Source of the DNA: a virus
IMG/VR virus record: IMGVR_UViG_3300008110_000079
Span: 1 to 50,411 of that record
Length of the DNA stretch: 50,411 nt
Direction: 5' to 3' (one strand)
Positions 1-6,037 of the stretch are shown piece after piece. A program made the position numbers and the translations under genes. Each line of letters starts with the position of its first letter. Within the stretch, counting starts at the first letter, position 1. The notes beneath the pieces were generated by a model, which ran no database searches, was not told the origin of the DNA, and was given only the letters and a program-made list of their open reading frames with translations.

Positions 1-21
1 TTGATTGAGTAAAAACACTCA

Positions 22-55
22 TTGACCTCTTTGTTACGATATGTTAACATAAATA
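22..55 (+). promoter_or_regulatory. psbD promoter region (sigma70-like plus late-type motif)
   Basis: TTGACC at 22-27 is followed after 17 bases by TAACAT at 45-50, a fair sigma70-type pair. CATAAATA at 48-55 resembles the T4 late promoter TATAAATA and ends 21 bases before the psbD start. A GGAGG ribosome site follows at about 70-74. Either or both promoters could be used. Upstream of this (1-21) only a small TGAGT/ACTCA inverted repeat is visible and no gene. Confidence 0.45.
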
Positions 56-76
56 TGAGAAATGATATAGGAGGTT

Positions 77-1138
77 ATGACTTCATCTACTCTTTCACAA
101 CCTATTTCACAGCGAGGATGGTTCGATGTCTTGGATGACTGGCTTAAACGAGATCGCTTTGTCTTTGTGGGTTGGTCTGGATTACTTCTTTTTCCCACTG
201 CTTATCTGGCCCTTGGTGGTTGGCTTACTGGGACAACGTTTGTTACAAGCTGGTACACCCACGGGTTGGCGTCTTCTTATCTTGAAGGTGCTAATTTCCT
301 CACGGCAGCTGTGTCTACGCCTGCAGACGCTATGGGTCATTCTCTTCTTTTACTTTGGGGTCCTGAAGCTCAAGGAGATATTGTCAGGTGGTTCCAACTT
401 GGAGGGCTTTGGACCTTTGTTGCTCTCCACGGTGCATTTGCCCTAATCGGTTTTATGCTTCGCCAGTTTGAGATTGCTCGTCTTGTAGGTATCCGTCCTT
501 ATAATGCCATTGCTTTCTCTGGTCCTATCGCTGTATTCGTATCAGTATTCTTGATGTATCCTCTGGGACAATCCAGTTGGTTTTTCGCTCCCTCCTTCGG
601 TGTGGCAGCGATCTTCAGGTTCCTTCTGTTCCTTCAGGGTTTCCACAACTGGACCCTCAACCCCTTTCATATGATGGGAGTTGCTGGTATACTGGGAGGT
701 GCTCTACTCTGTGCTATTCATGGTGCAACAGTTGAAAACACCCTCTTCGAAGACGGCGACAAAGCAAACACCTTTAAGGCGTTTGAGCCAACTCAAGAAG
801 AGGAAACTTATTCAATGGTTACTGCCAATAGATTTTGGTCTCAGATTTTTGGAATTGCTTTTAGCAATAAGCGTTGGCTTCACTTCTTTATGCTATTCGT
901 TCCTGTCATGGGTTTGTGGACTAGCAGTATTGGTATTATCGGTCTTGCTCTCAATTTACGAGCGTATGATTTTGTATCGCAAGAAATTAGAGCAGCAGAG
1001 GATCCAGAGTTTGAAACCTTTTACACCAAGAACATTCTTCTAAATGAAGGACTTCGTGCTTGGATGGCACCCACTGACCAACCACATGAGAATTTTGTAT
1101 TCCCTGAGGAGGTCTTGCCACGAGGTAATGCTCTGTGA
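77..1138 (+). CDS. psbD: Photosystem II D2 reaction-centre protein
   Basis: This 353-residue protein matches cyanobacterial D2 over its whole length (the host form is about 352). Visible hallmarks are [18 protein letters not shown] near the N-terminus, [13 protein letters not shown] around the redox tyrosine, [16 protein letters not shown] with chlorophyll and iron ligands, and the invariant C-terminus [11 protein letters not shown]2 pairs with D1 in the thylakoid membrane and holds P680, pheophytin and plastoquinone A. Phage copies are thought to keep photosystem II running while host synthesis stops. The gene is intact with a strong ribosome site (aggaggtt) and ends in its own terminator, so it forms a single-gene unit. 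No psbA lies in this window. Its GC content and codon use look more host-like than the small genes that follow. Confidence 0.98.
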   Translation: MTSSTLSQPISQRGWFDVLDDWLKRDRFVFVGWSGLLLFPTAYLALGGWLTGTTFVTSWYTHGLASSYLEGANFLTAAVSTPADAMGHSLLLLWGPEAQGDIVRWFQLGGLWTFVALHGAFALIGFMLRQFEIARLVGIRPYNAIAFSGPIAVFVSVFLMYPLGQSSWFFAPSFGVAAIFRFLLFLQGFHNWTLNPFHMMGVAGILGGALLCAIHGATVENTLFEDGDKANTFKAFEPTQEEETYSMVTANRFWSQIFGIAFSNKRWLHFFMLFVPVMGLWTSSIGIIGLALNLRAYDFVSQEIRAAEDPEFETFYTKNILLNEGLRAWMAPTDQPHENFVFPEEVLPRGNAL

Positions 1139-1144
1139 TATACT

Positions 1145-1166
1145 GGGAGGGAGACCTCCCTTTTTT
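1145..1166 (+). terminator. Rho-independent terminator of psbD
   Basis: GGGAGG at 1145-1150 pairs with CCTCCC at 1155-1160 around a GAGA loop, followed by six T residues. It lies 7 bases after the psbD stop. Confidence 0.9.
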
Positions 1167-1167
1167 A

Positions 1168-1272
1168 ATGATAAGTACAGAGACCCCTTATAAACTTGCC
1201 GAGATTATTAGAGATACTTGGCCACAACTTTACAGACCACCTAAACCATTGAAGAAGAAAAAAGATGTATGA
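1168..1272 (+). CDS. Small protein, 34 residues
   Basis: The ATG at 1168 lies directly after the psbD terminator and opens a 34-residue frame (MISTETPYKLAEIIRDTWPQ at the start) with a basic end, KPLKKKKDV. It overlaps the next gene by 8 bases (gatgtatga), the translational coupling usual in this genome. No clear ribosome site is seen because the terminator T-tract is immediately upstream. The Pro-, Lys- and Trp-bearing sequence does not look like noise, but no function can be given. Confidence 0.5.
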   Translation: MISTETPYKLAEIIRDTWPQLYRPPKPLKKKKDV

Positions 1273-1549
1273 TTATTGGGTAGTAATTGAAAAAAGAACA
1301 GGTAGGGTAATCGCTCAATGCGGTCAAGAAGAAGATGCTATAATGTTATTTGGGTTTGATCCAGATAAAAGAAGTTATCACAAGCAAAAATTTATTATGG
1401 ATCAAGTAATTACAGTAACATCTACTACGGATAAGCAACTCTCTGGTCAGCAAGGATTGCCTGCAGCAAAAGAAAAACTTCCTCATATAGAACTTCAGCA
1501 GCAAGTTTGGTTACCTGCTAACCAGCAAATACCAGTCAACACTAAATAA
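1265..1549 (+). CDS. Hypothetical protein, 94 residues
   Basis: It begins MYDYWVVIEKRTGRVIAQCG, a beta-hairpin-like start, followed by an acidic stretch and a Gln/Pro-rich C-terminal third (about residues 55-94) that looks unstructured. There are no membrane segments and no recognised domain. It is coupled to the 34-residue gene upstream by an 8-base overlap. Function unknown. Confidence 0.75.
   Translation: MYDYWVVIEKRTGRVIAQCGQEEDAIMLFGFDPDKRSYHKQKFIMDQVITVTSTTDKQLSGQQGLPAAKEKLPHIELQQQVWLPANQQIPVNTK
1541..1548 (+). promoter_or_regulatory. Possible late-type motif before glutaredoxin
   Basis: ACTAAATA lies 21 bases upstream of the glutaredoxin ATG, the spacing seen for clearer AATAAATA motifs elsewhere here. 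It overlaps the stop of the preceding gene and departs from TATAAATA at the second and third bases. Confidence 0.25.
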
Positions 1550-1569
1550 TTTTAAATTTATAAAGAAAT

Positions 1570-1806
1570 ATGAAGTTTACAGTTTATTCAAAAAACGGAT
1601 GTCCATATTGCGAAAAAGTTAAACAAGTTCTACAATTAGCGAACTTGGATTATGTTGTGTATACCCTTGATGAACACTTTAATAGAGATCAATTTTATCA
1701 AGAATTTGGGTATGGATCGACATTTCCTCAAGTTATTATGAACGATAAGCATCTAGGTGGATGCATTGATACAGTAAAGTATTTGCAGGAGAATAGCATT
1801 ATTTAA
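1570..1806 (+). CDS. grx: Glutaredoxin
   Basis: This 78-residue protein has the complete glutaredoxin fold signature: the dithiol active site CPYC at residues 11-14 after MKFTVYSKNG, the cis-Pro motif STFPQV, and the GGCID motif in the glutathione-binding loop. Length is normal for a phage or bacterial class I glutaredoxin. T4 NrdC is the functional counterpart and donates electrons to ribonucleotide reductase. Here it sits among small conserved cyanophage genes, with no nrdAB in the window. The next gene starts on the base after its stop. Confidence 0.93.
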   Translation: MKFTVYSKNGCPYCEKVKQVLQLANLDYVVYTLDEHFNRDQFYQEFGYGSTFPQVIMNDKHLGGCIDTVKYLQENSII

Positions 1807-2166
1807 ATGGAAGACACACTTTTTGACACTTATACTGACGTTGAAAGAGCTATTGATTATGCTTTTGAAGGTAGATTTATTCTTAATTTTTATGATTATT
1901 TAAAAACTAAAAGTGTTAAAAGAATTGAAATTGAAAAATTTATTGGTAGTGTTACTGCTAGCAATATTAATAGTATTATTTTAGATTTGGATGAGTATCT
2001 TGAGGGTGGATCTGACAATGCTCATAAATTCCTTAGAGAAGCATACGGGCATATTCCTAAACCTCAAGCAAGAAAAATTAGAAATTATCTTTATAATATT
2101 TTAGAGGATGCCTGGAGATATAGTCATGACAAGAGACCAGGAAGGAGAAAAAAGCAAACTAAATAA
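1807..2166 (+). CDS. Hypothetical protein, 119 residues
   Basis: The ATG follows the glutaredoxin stop with no gap. The protein is largely helical with an acidic N-terminal half, a Ser/Asn patch (VTASNINSIILDLDEYLEGG) and a strongly basic tail (HDKRPGRRKKQTK) that may bind nucleic acid. No catalytic motif or membrane segment is visible. It reads like a conserved cyanophage small protein of unknown function. Confidence 0.75.
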   Translation: MEDTLFDTYTDVERAIDYAFEGRFILNFYDYLKTKSVKRIEIEKFIGSVTASNINSIILDLDEYLEGGSDNAHKFLREAYGHIPKPQARKIRNYLYNILEDAWRYSHDKRPGRRKKQTK

Positions 2167-2338
2167 TCAAGAACCCAGTATTAATCGTGGGTTTGAATTG
2201 ATGTTACGACAGCATAATAGGAGGGAAGAAAAACCAAAACCAAAGACATTTCAAATAATGTTTGGTAAAATGGTTTCTCTCTTCCGTCGAGAGTTCCATT
2301 TTTATTTTGAAATAAGTCTTGATATAAAGAAAAAGTAA
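2126..2338 (+). CDS. Hypothetical basic protein, 70 residues
   Basis: I place the start at the ATG at 2126 (MTRDQEGEKSKLNNQEP) rather than the upstream ATG at 2108, because the sequence recognisable from other marine cyanophages begins there. It overlaps the preceding gene by 41 bases. The protein is rich in Arg and Lys with a C-terminal aromatic stretch (REFHFYFEISLDIKKK). Function unknown. Confidence 0.65.
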   Translation: MTRDQEGEKSKLNNQEPSINRGFELMLRQHNRREEKPKPKTFQIMFGKMVSLFRREFHFYFEISLDIKKK

Positions 2339-2355
2339 CTCTCGGGAGAAAGAAG

Positions 2356-2583
2356 ATGTTAGCAGTAGCACTCACCTTAGGAACATTAATTTCTATCATG
2401 TTCTTTTTTGTAGGTGGCATTGTTGGATGGATGGCAAAACAATACGTAATTGAAAAAAATTATGTTGCTTATACTCATCCAGAAATGTTTGATGAAAATG
2501 GAAACGTAATTCCCGATGAAATTTTAGCAGTGAGATTTGAAAATGACTACGAATACGACAACGAAGAAGACGACGACGAATAA
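2356..2583 (+). CDS. Small single-pass membrane protein, 75 residues
   Basis: Residues 3-28 form one hydrophobic helix (LAVALTLGTLISIMFFFVGG and onward), followed by a hydrophilic and extremely acidic tail ending DNEEDDDE. A GGGAGAAAG ribosome site precedes the ATG. The topology suggests anchoring in the host inner or thylakoid membrane with an acidic cytoplasmic or lumenal tail. No family was recognised. Confidence 0.75.
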   Translation: MLAVALTLGTLISIMFFFVGGIVGWMAKQYVIEKNYVAYTHPEMFDENGNVIPDEILAVRFENDYEYDNEEDDDE

Positions 2584-3130
2584 AAAATCTAACCCTAAAC
2601 CAATTCCAGAACTTCAAGCAAATCCTTTTCAGCATGAAATTCTGGAATTGGTTAATAAACAAAGAAGCAATGCAACTAAAGTAGAAGTTCTAAAAAAATA
2701 TAGAAATGATGCATTAGTTGCAATTTTAATTTGGAACTTTGATGAATCTATTATTTCATTACTTCCACCTGGAGAAGTTCCTTATGCAAGAGTTGATGAA
2801 CAATCATCAATAAATGATACTCTTTCTAATGCAATTAATAAAGGAAACAATGTTCCTGGTTTGAGTAAAGCTGATGAGTTTATTAGAACCAGGCACACAT
2901 CAATTCGTAAAGAATGGCAGAATTTTTATAATTATTTGCAAGGTGGAAATCCTTCTTTAAGTTCTCTTCGTAGAGAAACAATGTTTATCCAAATGCTTGA
3001 AGGACTTCATCCTCTTGAAGCAGAAATTATGGTTCTTGTTAAGGATAAACTTCTCACTACAAAGTATAAATTAACGCGAGAAATTATTGCCGAAGCATAT
3101 CCTGATATTACTTGGGGAGGTAGATCTTGA
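2543..3130 (+). CDS. DUF6433-like conserved phage protein, 195 residues
   Basis: I use the ATG at 2543 (MTTNTTTKKTTT); a start at 2537 is also possible. It overlaps the acidic tail of the membrane protein by 41 bases. A disordered Thr/Lys-rich N-terminus of about 25 residues precedes a helical core with LEGLHPLEAEIMVLVKDKLL and ends ITREIIAEAYPDITWG-like. This C-terminal pattern is what I associate with the T4-like family DUF6433, assigned from memory. No biochemical role is known to me. Confidence 0.7.
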   Translation: MTTNTTTKKTTTNKKSNPKPIPELQANPFQHEILELVNKQRSNATKVEVLKKYRNDALVAILIWNFDESIISLLPPGEVPYARVDEQSSINDTLSNAINKGNNVPGLSKADEFIRTRHTSIRKEWQNFYNYLQGGNPSLSSLRRETMFIQMLEGLHPLEAEIMVLVKDKLLTTKYKLTREIIAEAYPDITWGGRS

Positions 3131-3387
3131 CATTACAATTTATTCACCAAAACTGTAATCCCGAACTAGCAAACGATAAAAGTTTGCCCTATAGTGCATA
3201 CTTGGTCGAATATGAATGTGATGGTCAATTGATGTACGACATCGTAAATACACAAAAAAAAGTTGAAATTTTTGATTATTATTGGGATAGGTATAAGGAA
3301 GGACTAAAATCTTTTAAACAAACTGAAGGGAGAGTAAACCCTAAACTTTGGGGGTATGTTGCTAAGGAGGGAAAAAAGAAAAAATGA
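3127..3387 (+). CDS. Hypothetical protein, 86 residues, TTG start
   Basis: The frame opens with TTG at 3127, overlapping the preceding stop as TTGA. No ATG near the N-terminus preserves the sequence (MTLQFIHQNCNPELANDKSL), which looks conserved in marine cyanophages, so the TTG start is preferred. The middle is rich in Tyr and Asp and the C-terminus is basic (KEGKKKK). Function unknown. Confidence 0.7.
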   Translation: MTLQFIHQNCNPELANDKSLPYSAYLVEYECDGQLMYDIVNTQKKVEIFDYYWDRYKEGLKSFKQTEGRVNPKLWGYVAKEGKKKK

Positions 3388-3596
3388 CTTCTGGATTTGG
3401 TGCAGAAAAAATTAAAGATGGTAAAGCGGTCGTTGTTATTAACGATGATGAAGTAAAAAAACTTCTGAAGCAATATAAAAAAATTAAAAAATATATGAAA
3501 TCTTCATTGTACACTGTAAAAACAATTGATGGTACTGAGAAAATTGTTTCTGAATTGTTGGAAGAACAAATGCAAAATGAAGATCATCTTGAATAA
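3384..3596 (+). CDS. Hypothetical Lys-rich protein, 70 residues
   Basis: The start overlaps the previous stop by 4 bases (ATGA) after a strong AAGGAGGG ribosome site. The protein is highly charged, with a Lys-rich helical segment (KKLLKQYKKIKKYMKSSL) and an acidic end. It may be a small nucleic-acid-binding or regulatory protein, but no motif supports a function. Confidence 0.7.
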   Translation: MTSGFGAEKIKDGKAVVVINDDEVKKLLKQYKKIKKYMKSSLYTVKTIDGTEKIVSELLEEQMQNEDHLE

Positions 3597-3625
3597 TAAA
3601 TAAAAAACATTAATTTACATTATAA

Positions 3626-3952
3626 ATGGGAAAGCATTACTTACTTAACTTGTACGGATGCTCGTTTGTCCTTCTGGACGACGAGCATTGTCTTATAGAC
3701 TTATTAGAAAACGCAGCAGTTGCTAGTGGCGCTACTGTAGTTCAAACAATTTCAAAAAAGTTTGAACCACAAGGAGTTACTGTAATTTGTTTGTTATCTG
3801 AAAGTCATATTAGTATTCATACATGGCCTGAGGAAGGTAAGGCAGCAGTTGATGTTTATACCTGTGGTGATTGCAATCCTAAAATTGGATGTGATATTAT
3901 TATTCAGCAACTTTATGCTCAAAATCATACACTTAGTTATATTGAGCGTTAA
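3626..3952 (+). CDS. speD: S-adenosylmethionine decarboxylase proenzyme
   Basis: The 108-residue sequence is a class 1B bacterial/archaeal AdoMet decarboxylase of normal length. The self-cleavage site LSES-HISIHTWPE places the pyruvoyl-forming Ser at residue 60, with the processing His at 65 and the catalytic Cys at 80, the same spacing as Ser63/His68/Cys83 in Thermotoga. The product, decarboxylated AdoMet, donates aminopropyl groups for spermidine. speD is a known cyanophage auxiliary gene; polyamines may help DNA packaging or photosystem stability. The gene is intact. The 29 bases before it are AT-rich (AATAATAATAAA), with no clear promoter. Confidence 0.95.
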   Translation: MGKHYLLNLYGCSFVLLDDEHCLIDLLENAAVASGATVVQTISKKFEPQGVTVICLLSESHISIHTWPEEGKAAVDVYTCGDCNPKIGCDIIIQQLYAQNHTLSYIER

Positions 3953-3959
3953 CTAAATA
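3952..3959 (+). promoter_or_regulatory. Possible late-type motif
   Basis: ACTAAATA, identical to the motif at 1541-1548, ends 20 bases before the ATG at 3980. It overlaps the speD stop. Confidence 0.25.
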
Positions 3960-3979
3960 TACTATAATTGGAGAAGTCT

Positions 3980-4297
3980 ATGCTCTCTACACAATATCGT
4001 CTTCGCTTAGAATTCATTTGTAATCGAATTGTAAATCATGAGGAAGTTCAACTTGAAGACATGATTTGGGCAGAAAAACTTGCCAAAGCAAATCGTTCTG
4101 CTGCAACTATTTTAAGGCAAGCAAGAAGACGTGCTGCAAATCCAGACATGACTGAAGATAGTCTTGATGGATTTATGAATGCTTTAGATTTGGGTGATCC
4201 AGATCCATCAAATCATAGAACGGGATTTAATAGTGTTGATGATATAATTGATTTCTTTTCTGGGGATAAACCAGAAGATTGGAGACAGAGAGATTAA
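3980..4297 (+). CDS. Conserved hypothetical protein, 105 residues
   Basis: The ATG at 3980 has a GGAGAAG ribosome site 4 bases upstream; a TTG at 3968 would put that site inside the gene, so 3980 is chosen. The protein is mostly helical: a basic region with RQARRRAANPDM in the middle and an acidic end with VDDIIDFFSGDKPEDW. It resembles a protein common to marine T4-like cyanophages. Function unknown. Confidence 0.75.
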   Translation: MLSTQYRLRLEFICNRIVNHEEVQLEDMIWAEKLAKANRSAATILRQARRRAANPDMTEDSLDGFMNALDLGDPDPSNHRTGFNSVDDIIDFFSGDKPEDWRQRD

Positions 4298-4324
4298 GAA
4301 TTGTATTGTATTTTACAAAAGTAC

Positions 4325-4353
4325 TTGCATATATAACTCAATAGGTCTATAAT
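4325..4353 (+). promoter_or_regulatory. Strong sigma70-type (early) promoter
   Basis: TTGCAT at 4325-4330 and a perfect TATAAT at 4348-4353 are separated by 17 bases. The predicted start, near 4360, falls just before the riboswitch-like leader. Confidence 0.85.
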
Positions 4354-4359
4354 GACCTT

Positions 4360-4412
4360 ACGTTCATCCCTTTGGGACGGAAGTAAGCCGACTCGGAACG
4401 GATCGTTCATCT
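4360..4412 (+). promoter_or_regulatory. Glutamine-riboswitch-like leader (glnA / Downstream-peptide class)
   Basis: The leader begins at the predicted transcription start. CGTTC at 4361-4365 can pair with GAACG at 4396-4400 (P1). TCCC-TTT-GGGA at 4367-4377 forms a P2 hairpin, followed by the conserved-looking CGGAAGTA at 4378-4385 and a short CCG/CGG helix. This order matches my memory of the glnA and Downstream-peptide RNAs, which bind L-glutamine. A second copy of CGTTCATC at 4404-4411, just before the start codon, can pair with the same GAACG strand (GAACG-GAT-CGTTC), giving an alternative hairpin and thus a plausible switch. The match is from memory and not from a covariance search. Confidence 0.65.
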
Positions 4413-4568
4413 ATGGAAACACTTTTGTTAACTTGTTTACAGACACAATTTATGATTGCGCGTGTGGATAGACACCCAAATATCACTCCTAAAATTAGGA
4501 ATGATATTATTTGGGAAATTAAACAAGTAACAAAAAAAGGTTGTTTCATAGACGCAAAGGTTGACTGA
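4413..4568 (+). CDS. Short peptide downstream of riboswitch-like leader, 51 residues
   Basis: The frame encodes 51 residues starting METLLLTCLQTQFMIARVDR and ending KKGCFIDAKVD. I recognise the pattern LLLTCLQTQF...ITPKIRNDIIWEIKQV...KGCFIDAK as recurring in marine cyanophages, so the gene is very probably real. It lacks a clear ribosome site, and the alternative hairpin of the leader ends only 4 bases before the ATG. Downstream-peptide RNAs are named for preceding such short peptides. Its function is unknown; regulation by glutamine status is inferred from the leader. The ATG at 4352 inside the promoter is not used. Confidence 0.75.
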   Translation: METLLLTCLQTQFMIARVDRHPNITPKIRNDIIWEIKQVTKKGCFIDAKVD

Positions 4569-4608
4569 AGGAACGCTCTTTAACTTAAACAACTAAGGAG
4601 AAAACCTA

Positions 4609-4746
4609 ATGTCTAAAGTCGTATATCGTGGTGTTGAATATGACACCCAAAAACGTTTAGAGTATCAACAACAAATGATGCAACAACCCCAACAATACAA
4701 CGAAACCTATCGTGGTGTTAAGTTTGTAAAGGAGGGACATAAATGA
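4609..4746 (+). CDS. Small YRG-motif protein (DUF4278-like), 45 residues
   Basis: A good AAGGAG site lies 8 bases before the ATG. The 45 residues contain two copies of a YRGV motif: VVYRGVEYDTQ near residue 5 and ETYRGVKFVKEG near residue 34, separated by a Gln/Met-rich stretch. The YRGxxY motif is what I associate with DUF4278, a cyanobacterial small-protein family. It overlaps the next gene by 4 bases. Function unknown. Confidence 0.7.
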   Translation: MSKVVYRGVEYDTQKRLEYQQQMMQQPQQYNETYRGVKFVKEGHK

Positions 4747-4844
4747 ATACTTACTTCGTTCGTTACCTTAAAAGAAAAGCAAAGAAGGAGCAACTCCTTC
4801 ATAACGCACAACTAAATATGGCAAAGCAACCACAAGTTGCTTGA
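4743..4844 (+). CDS. Very small basic protein, 33 residues
   Basis: The frame has a strong AAAGGAGGG site before its ATG and overlaps the previous stop as ATGA. The product starts MNTYFVRYLKRKAKKEQLLH and is amphipathic and strongly basic. It is the last gene before the terminator at 4848. The good ribosome site and coupling support translation; the function is unknown. Confidence 0.6.
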   Translation: MNTYFVRYLKRKAKKEQLLHNAQLNMAKQPQVA

Positions 4845-4847
4845 AGT

Positions 4848-4875
4848 AAAGGAGGGTTGATCCCCTCCTTTTTTT
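4848..4875 (+). terminator. Rho-independent terminator of the small-gene unit
   Basis: AAAGGAGGG at 4848-4856 pairs perfectly with CCCTCCTTT at 4863-4871 around a 6-base loop and runs into a T-tract. Confidence 0.9.
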
Positions 4876-4885
4876 ATGCTATGAT
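4857..4885 (+). promoter_or_regulatory. Possible sigma70-type promoter overlapping the terminator
   Basis: TTGATC at 4857-4862 lies in the terminator loop and TATGAT at 4880-4885 follows after 17 bases. It would restart transcription for the acidic small gene and thyX. Confidence 0.5.
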
Positions 4886-4906
4886 CTATGAGGATATTGA
4901 TACCAA

Positions 4907-5071
4907 ATGGATGTAGAAAAATTAAAACTACTTGTAAGTGATTTGGAAAATACATTAAGTATTTTAAAAGCAGAACTTTATTCTGATGAGGATGATTATC
5001 AATTTGAAACTGTTCCTTTATTAGAATTAGATTATGATGAAGTTTTTGATGAAGACGATTACCAAGATTGA
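4907..5071 (+). CDS. Small acidic protein, 54 residues
   Basis: The frame starts MDVEKLKLLVSDLENTLSIL, an amphipathic helix with leucine spacing suited to coiled-coil pairing, and ends in a very acidic Asp/Glu/Tyr-rich tail (DYDEVFDEDDYQD). Its stop overlaps the region just before the thyX start. It might be a DNA-mimic or adaptor, but nothing shows this directly. Confidence 0.65.
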   Translation: MDVEKLKLLVSDLENTLSILKAELYSDEDDYQFETVPLLELDYDEVFDEDDYQD

Positions 5072-5079
5072 GGACTAAA

Positions 5080-5769
5080 ATGAAACCAGACGTTAAATTA
5101 ATTAGTATTACTCCTGATGCAGAAAAACATATTGCTTATTGTGCAAGGGTAAGCAATCCAAAAAATCAAGAGAATGATAATTTTGAAGGTCTTTTAAAGT
5201 ATTGTATTAAGCATCAACACTGGAGCATTTTTGAACATGCTTTTATGACTGTTGAAATTAATACATCGTTAGCAATTGCAACTCAAATTTTGAGGCATAG
5301 ATCTTTTACATATCAGCAATTTTCCCAAAGATATGCTGATAGTCAAGAACTTCAACTTGAACTTCCTGTCCCAGATTTGAGAAAACAGGATTTGAAGAAT
5401 CGTCAAAATTCTACTGATGATCTTGCAGATTATGTTAAACTAACACTCCAAGAACGAATTCGTATGCACTTTGAGCATAGTTTAAGTCTTTATAATGAAC
5501 TTTTAAGTAAGGGCGTTGCAAAAGAGTGTGCTCGATTTGTTCTTCCACAGGCAACACAAACCAGATTATACATGTCGGGATCTATAAGGTCTTGGATTCA
5601 TTACATCGATCTTCGTACTGCTAATGGAACCCAAAAAGAACATATGGAAGTTGCAGAAGCAATTCGTTGTATTTTTGGTTGTCAGTTCCCTACCATTTCA
5701 TCTGCATTGGGATGGTCTAGAGAGGATTGTCCTGAGTGTAACGATCAGAGATCTATTACTATTGAATAA
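5080..5769 (+). CDS. thyX: FAD-dependent thymidylate synthase
   Basis: The ThyX signature RHRX7S is present as RHRSFTYQQFS at residues 72-82, followed by QRYADS. Total length of 229 residues is normal. ThyX makes dTMP from dUMP using methylene-tetrahydrofolate with FAD and NADPH, feeding phage DNA synthesis. Marine picocyanobacteria also use ThyX, unlike T4, which carries Td (ThyA). I chose the ATG at 5080 (MKPDVKLIS); a TTG at 5068 would overlap the previous stop. The C-terminal part has the WIHYIDLRT-type substrate-binding region typical of the family. Confidence 0.95.
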   Translation: MKPDVKLISITPDAEKHIAYCARVSNPKNQENDNFEGLLKYCIKHQHWSIFEHAFMTVEINTSLAIATQILRHRSFTYQQFSQRYADSQELQLELPVPDLRKQDLKNRQNSTDDLADYVKLTLQERIRMHFEHSLSLYNELLSKGVAKECARFVLPQATQTRLYMSGSIRSWIHYIDLRTANGTQKEHMEVAEAIRCIFGCQFPTISSALGWSREDCPECNDQRSITIE

Positions 5770-5772
5770 ATA
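5765..5772 (+). promoter_or_regulatory. Late-type promoter motif
   Basis: AATAAATA overlaps the thyX stop and ends 22 bases before the ATG at 5795, matching T4-type late promoter spacing. Confidence 0.5.
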
Positions 5773-5794
5773 TTCTTACAAATTAATGTAACAT

Positions 5795-6037
5795 ATGGCG
5801 ACTTATCCTATTATTAATAAAGAGACTGGGGAAAGAAAGACTATTCAAATGAGTGTTCATGAAATCACTCAATGGTATAAAGATAATCCAGACTGGCATC
5901 GAGACTGGTCTGAAGGGTGTGCCTCTCTTGGAGAGGTTGGTGAGTGGAAAGATCAACTCATCAAAAAACATCCTGGTTGGAATGAAGTACTTGAAAAAGC
6001 ATCTAAAGCTCCTAAGTCCCTTGTTAAGAAAATCTAA
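5795..6037 (+). CDS. Conserved hypothetical protein, 80 residues
   Basis: It starts MATYPIINKETGERKTIQMS and continues with a Trp-rich segment (WYKDNPDWHRDWSEG, then GEVGEWKDQL and PGWNEVL). Similar proteins occur near phoH in marine cyanophages, as I remember them. The N-terminus recalls FmdB-type regulators, but only one Cys is present, so the zinc ribbon is missing. It overlaps phoH by one base (TAATG). Confidence 0.7.
   Translation: MATYPIINKETGERKTIQMSVHEITQWYKDNPDWHRDWSEGCASLGEVGEWKDQLIKKHPGWNEVLEKASKAPKSLVKKI

Noticed and set aside
126-446. Plus-strand frame inside psbD
   Set aside because: Out-of-frame shadow of psbD, which is full length and conserved.
2543-3130. gp33 assignment for the 195-residue protein
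   Set aside because: The size and pattern do not fit; the gene at 7942 fits gp33 in sequence and order.
3597-3607. Late promoter before speD
   Set aside because: The sequence is AATAATAATAAA and lacks a proper TAAATA core.
4352-4467. Small frame starting inside the TATAAT box
   Set aside because: It starts within the promoter and runs through the riboswitch-like leader; the 51-residue frame is the conserved one.
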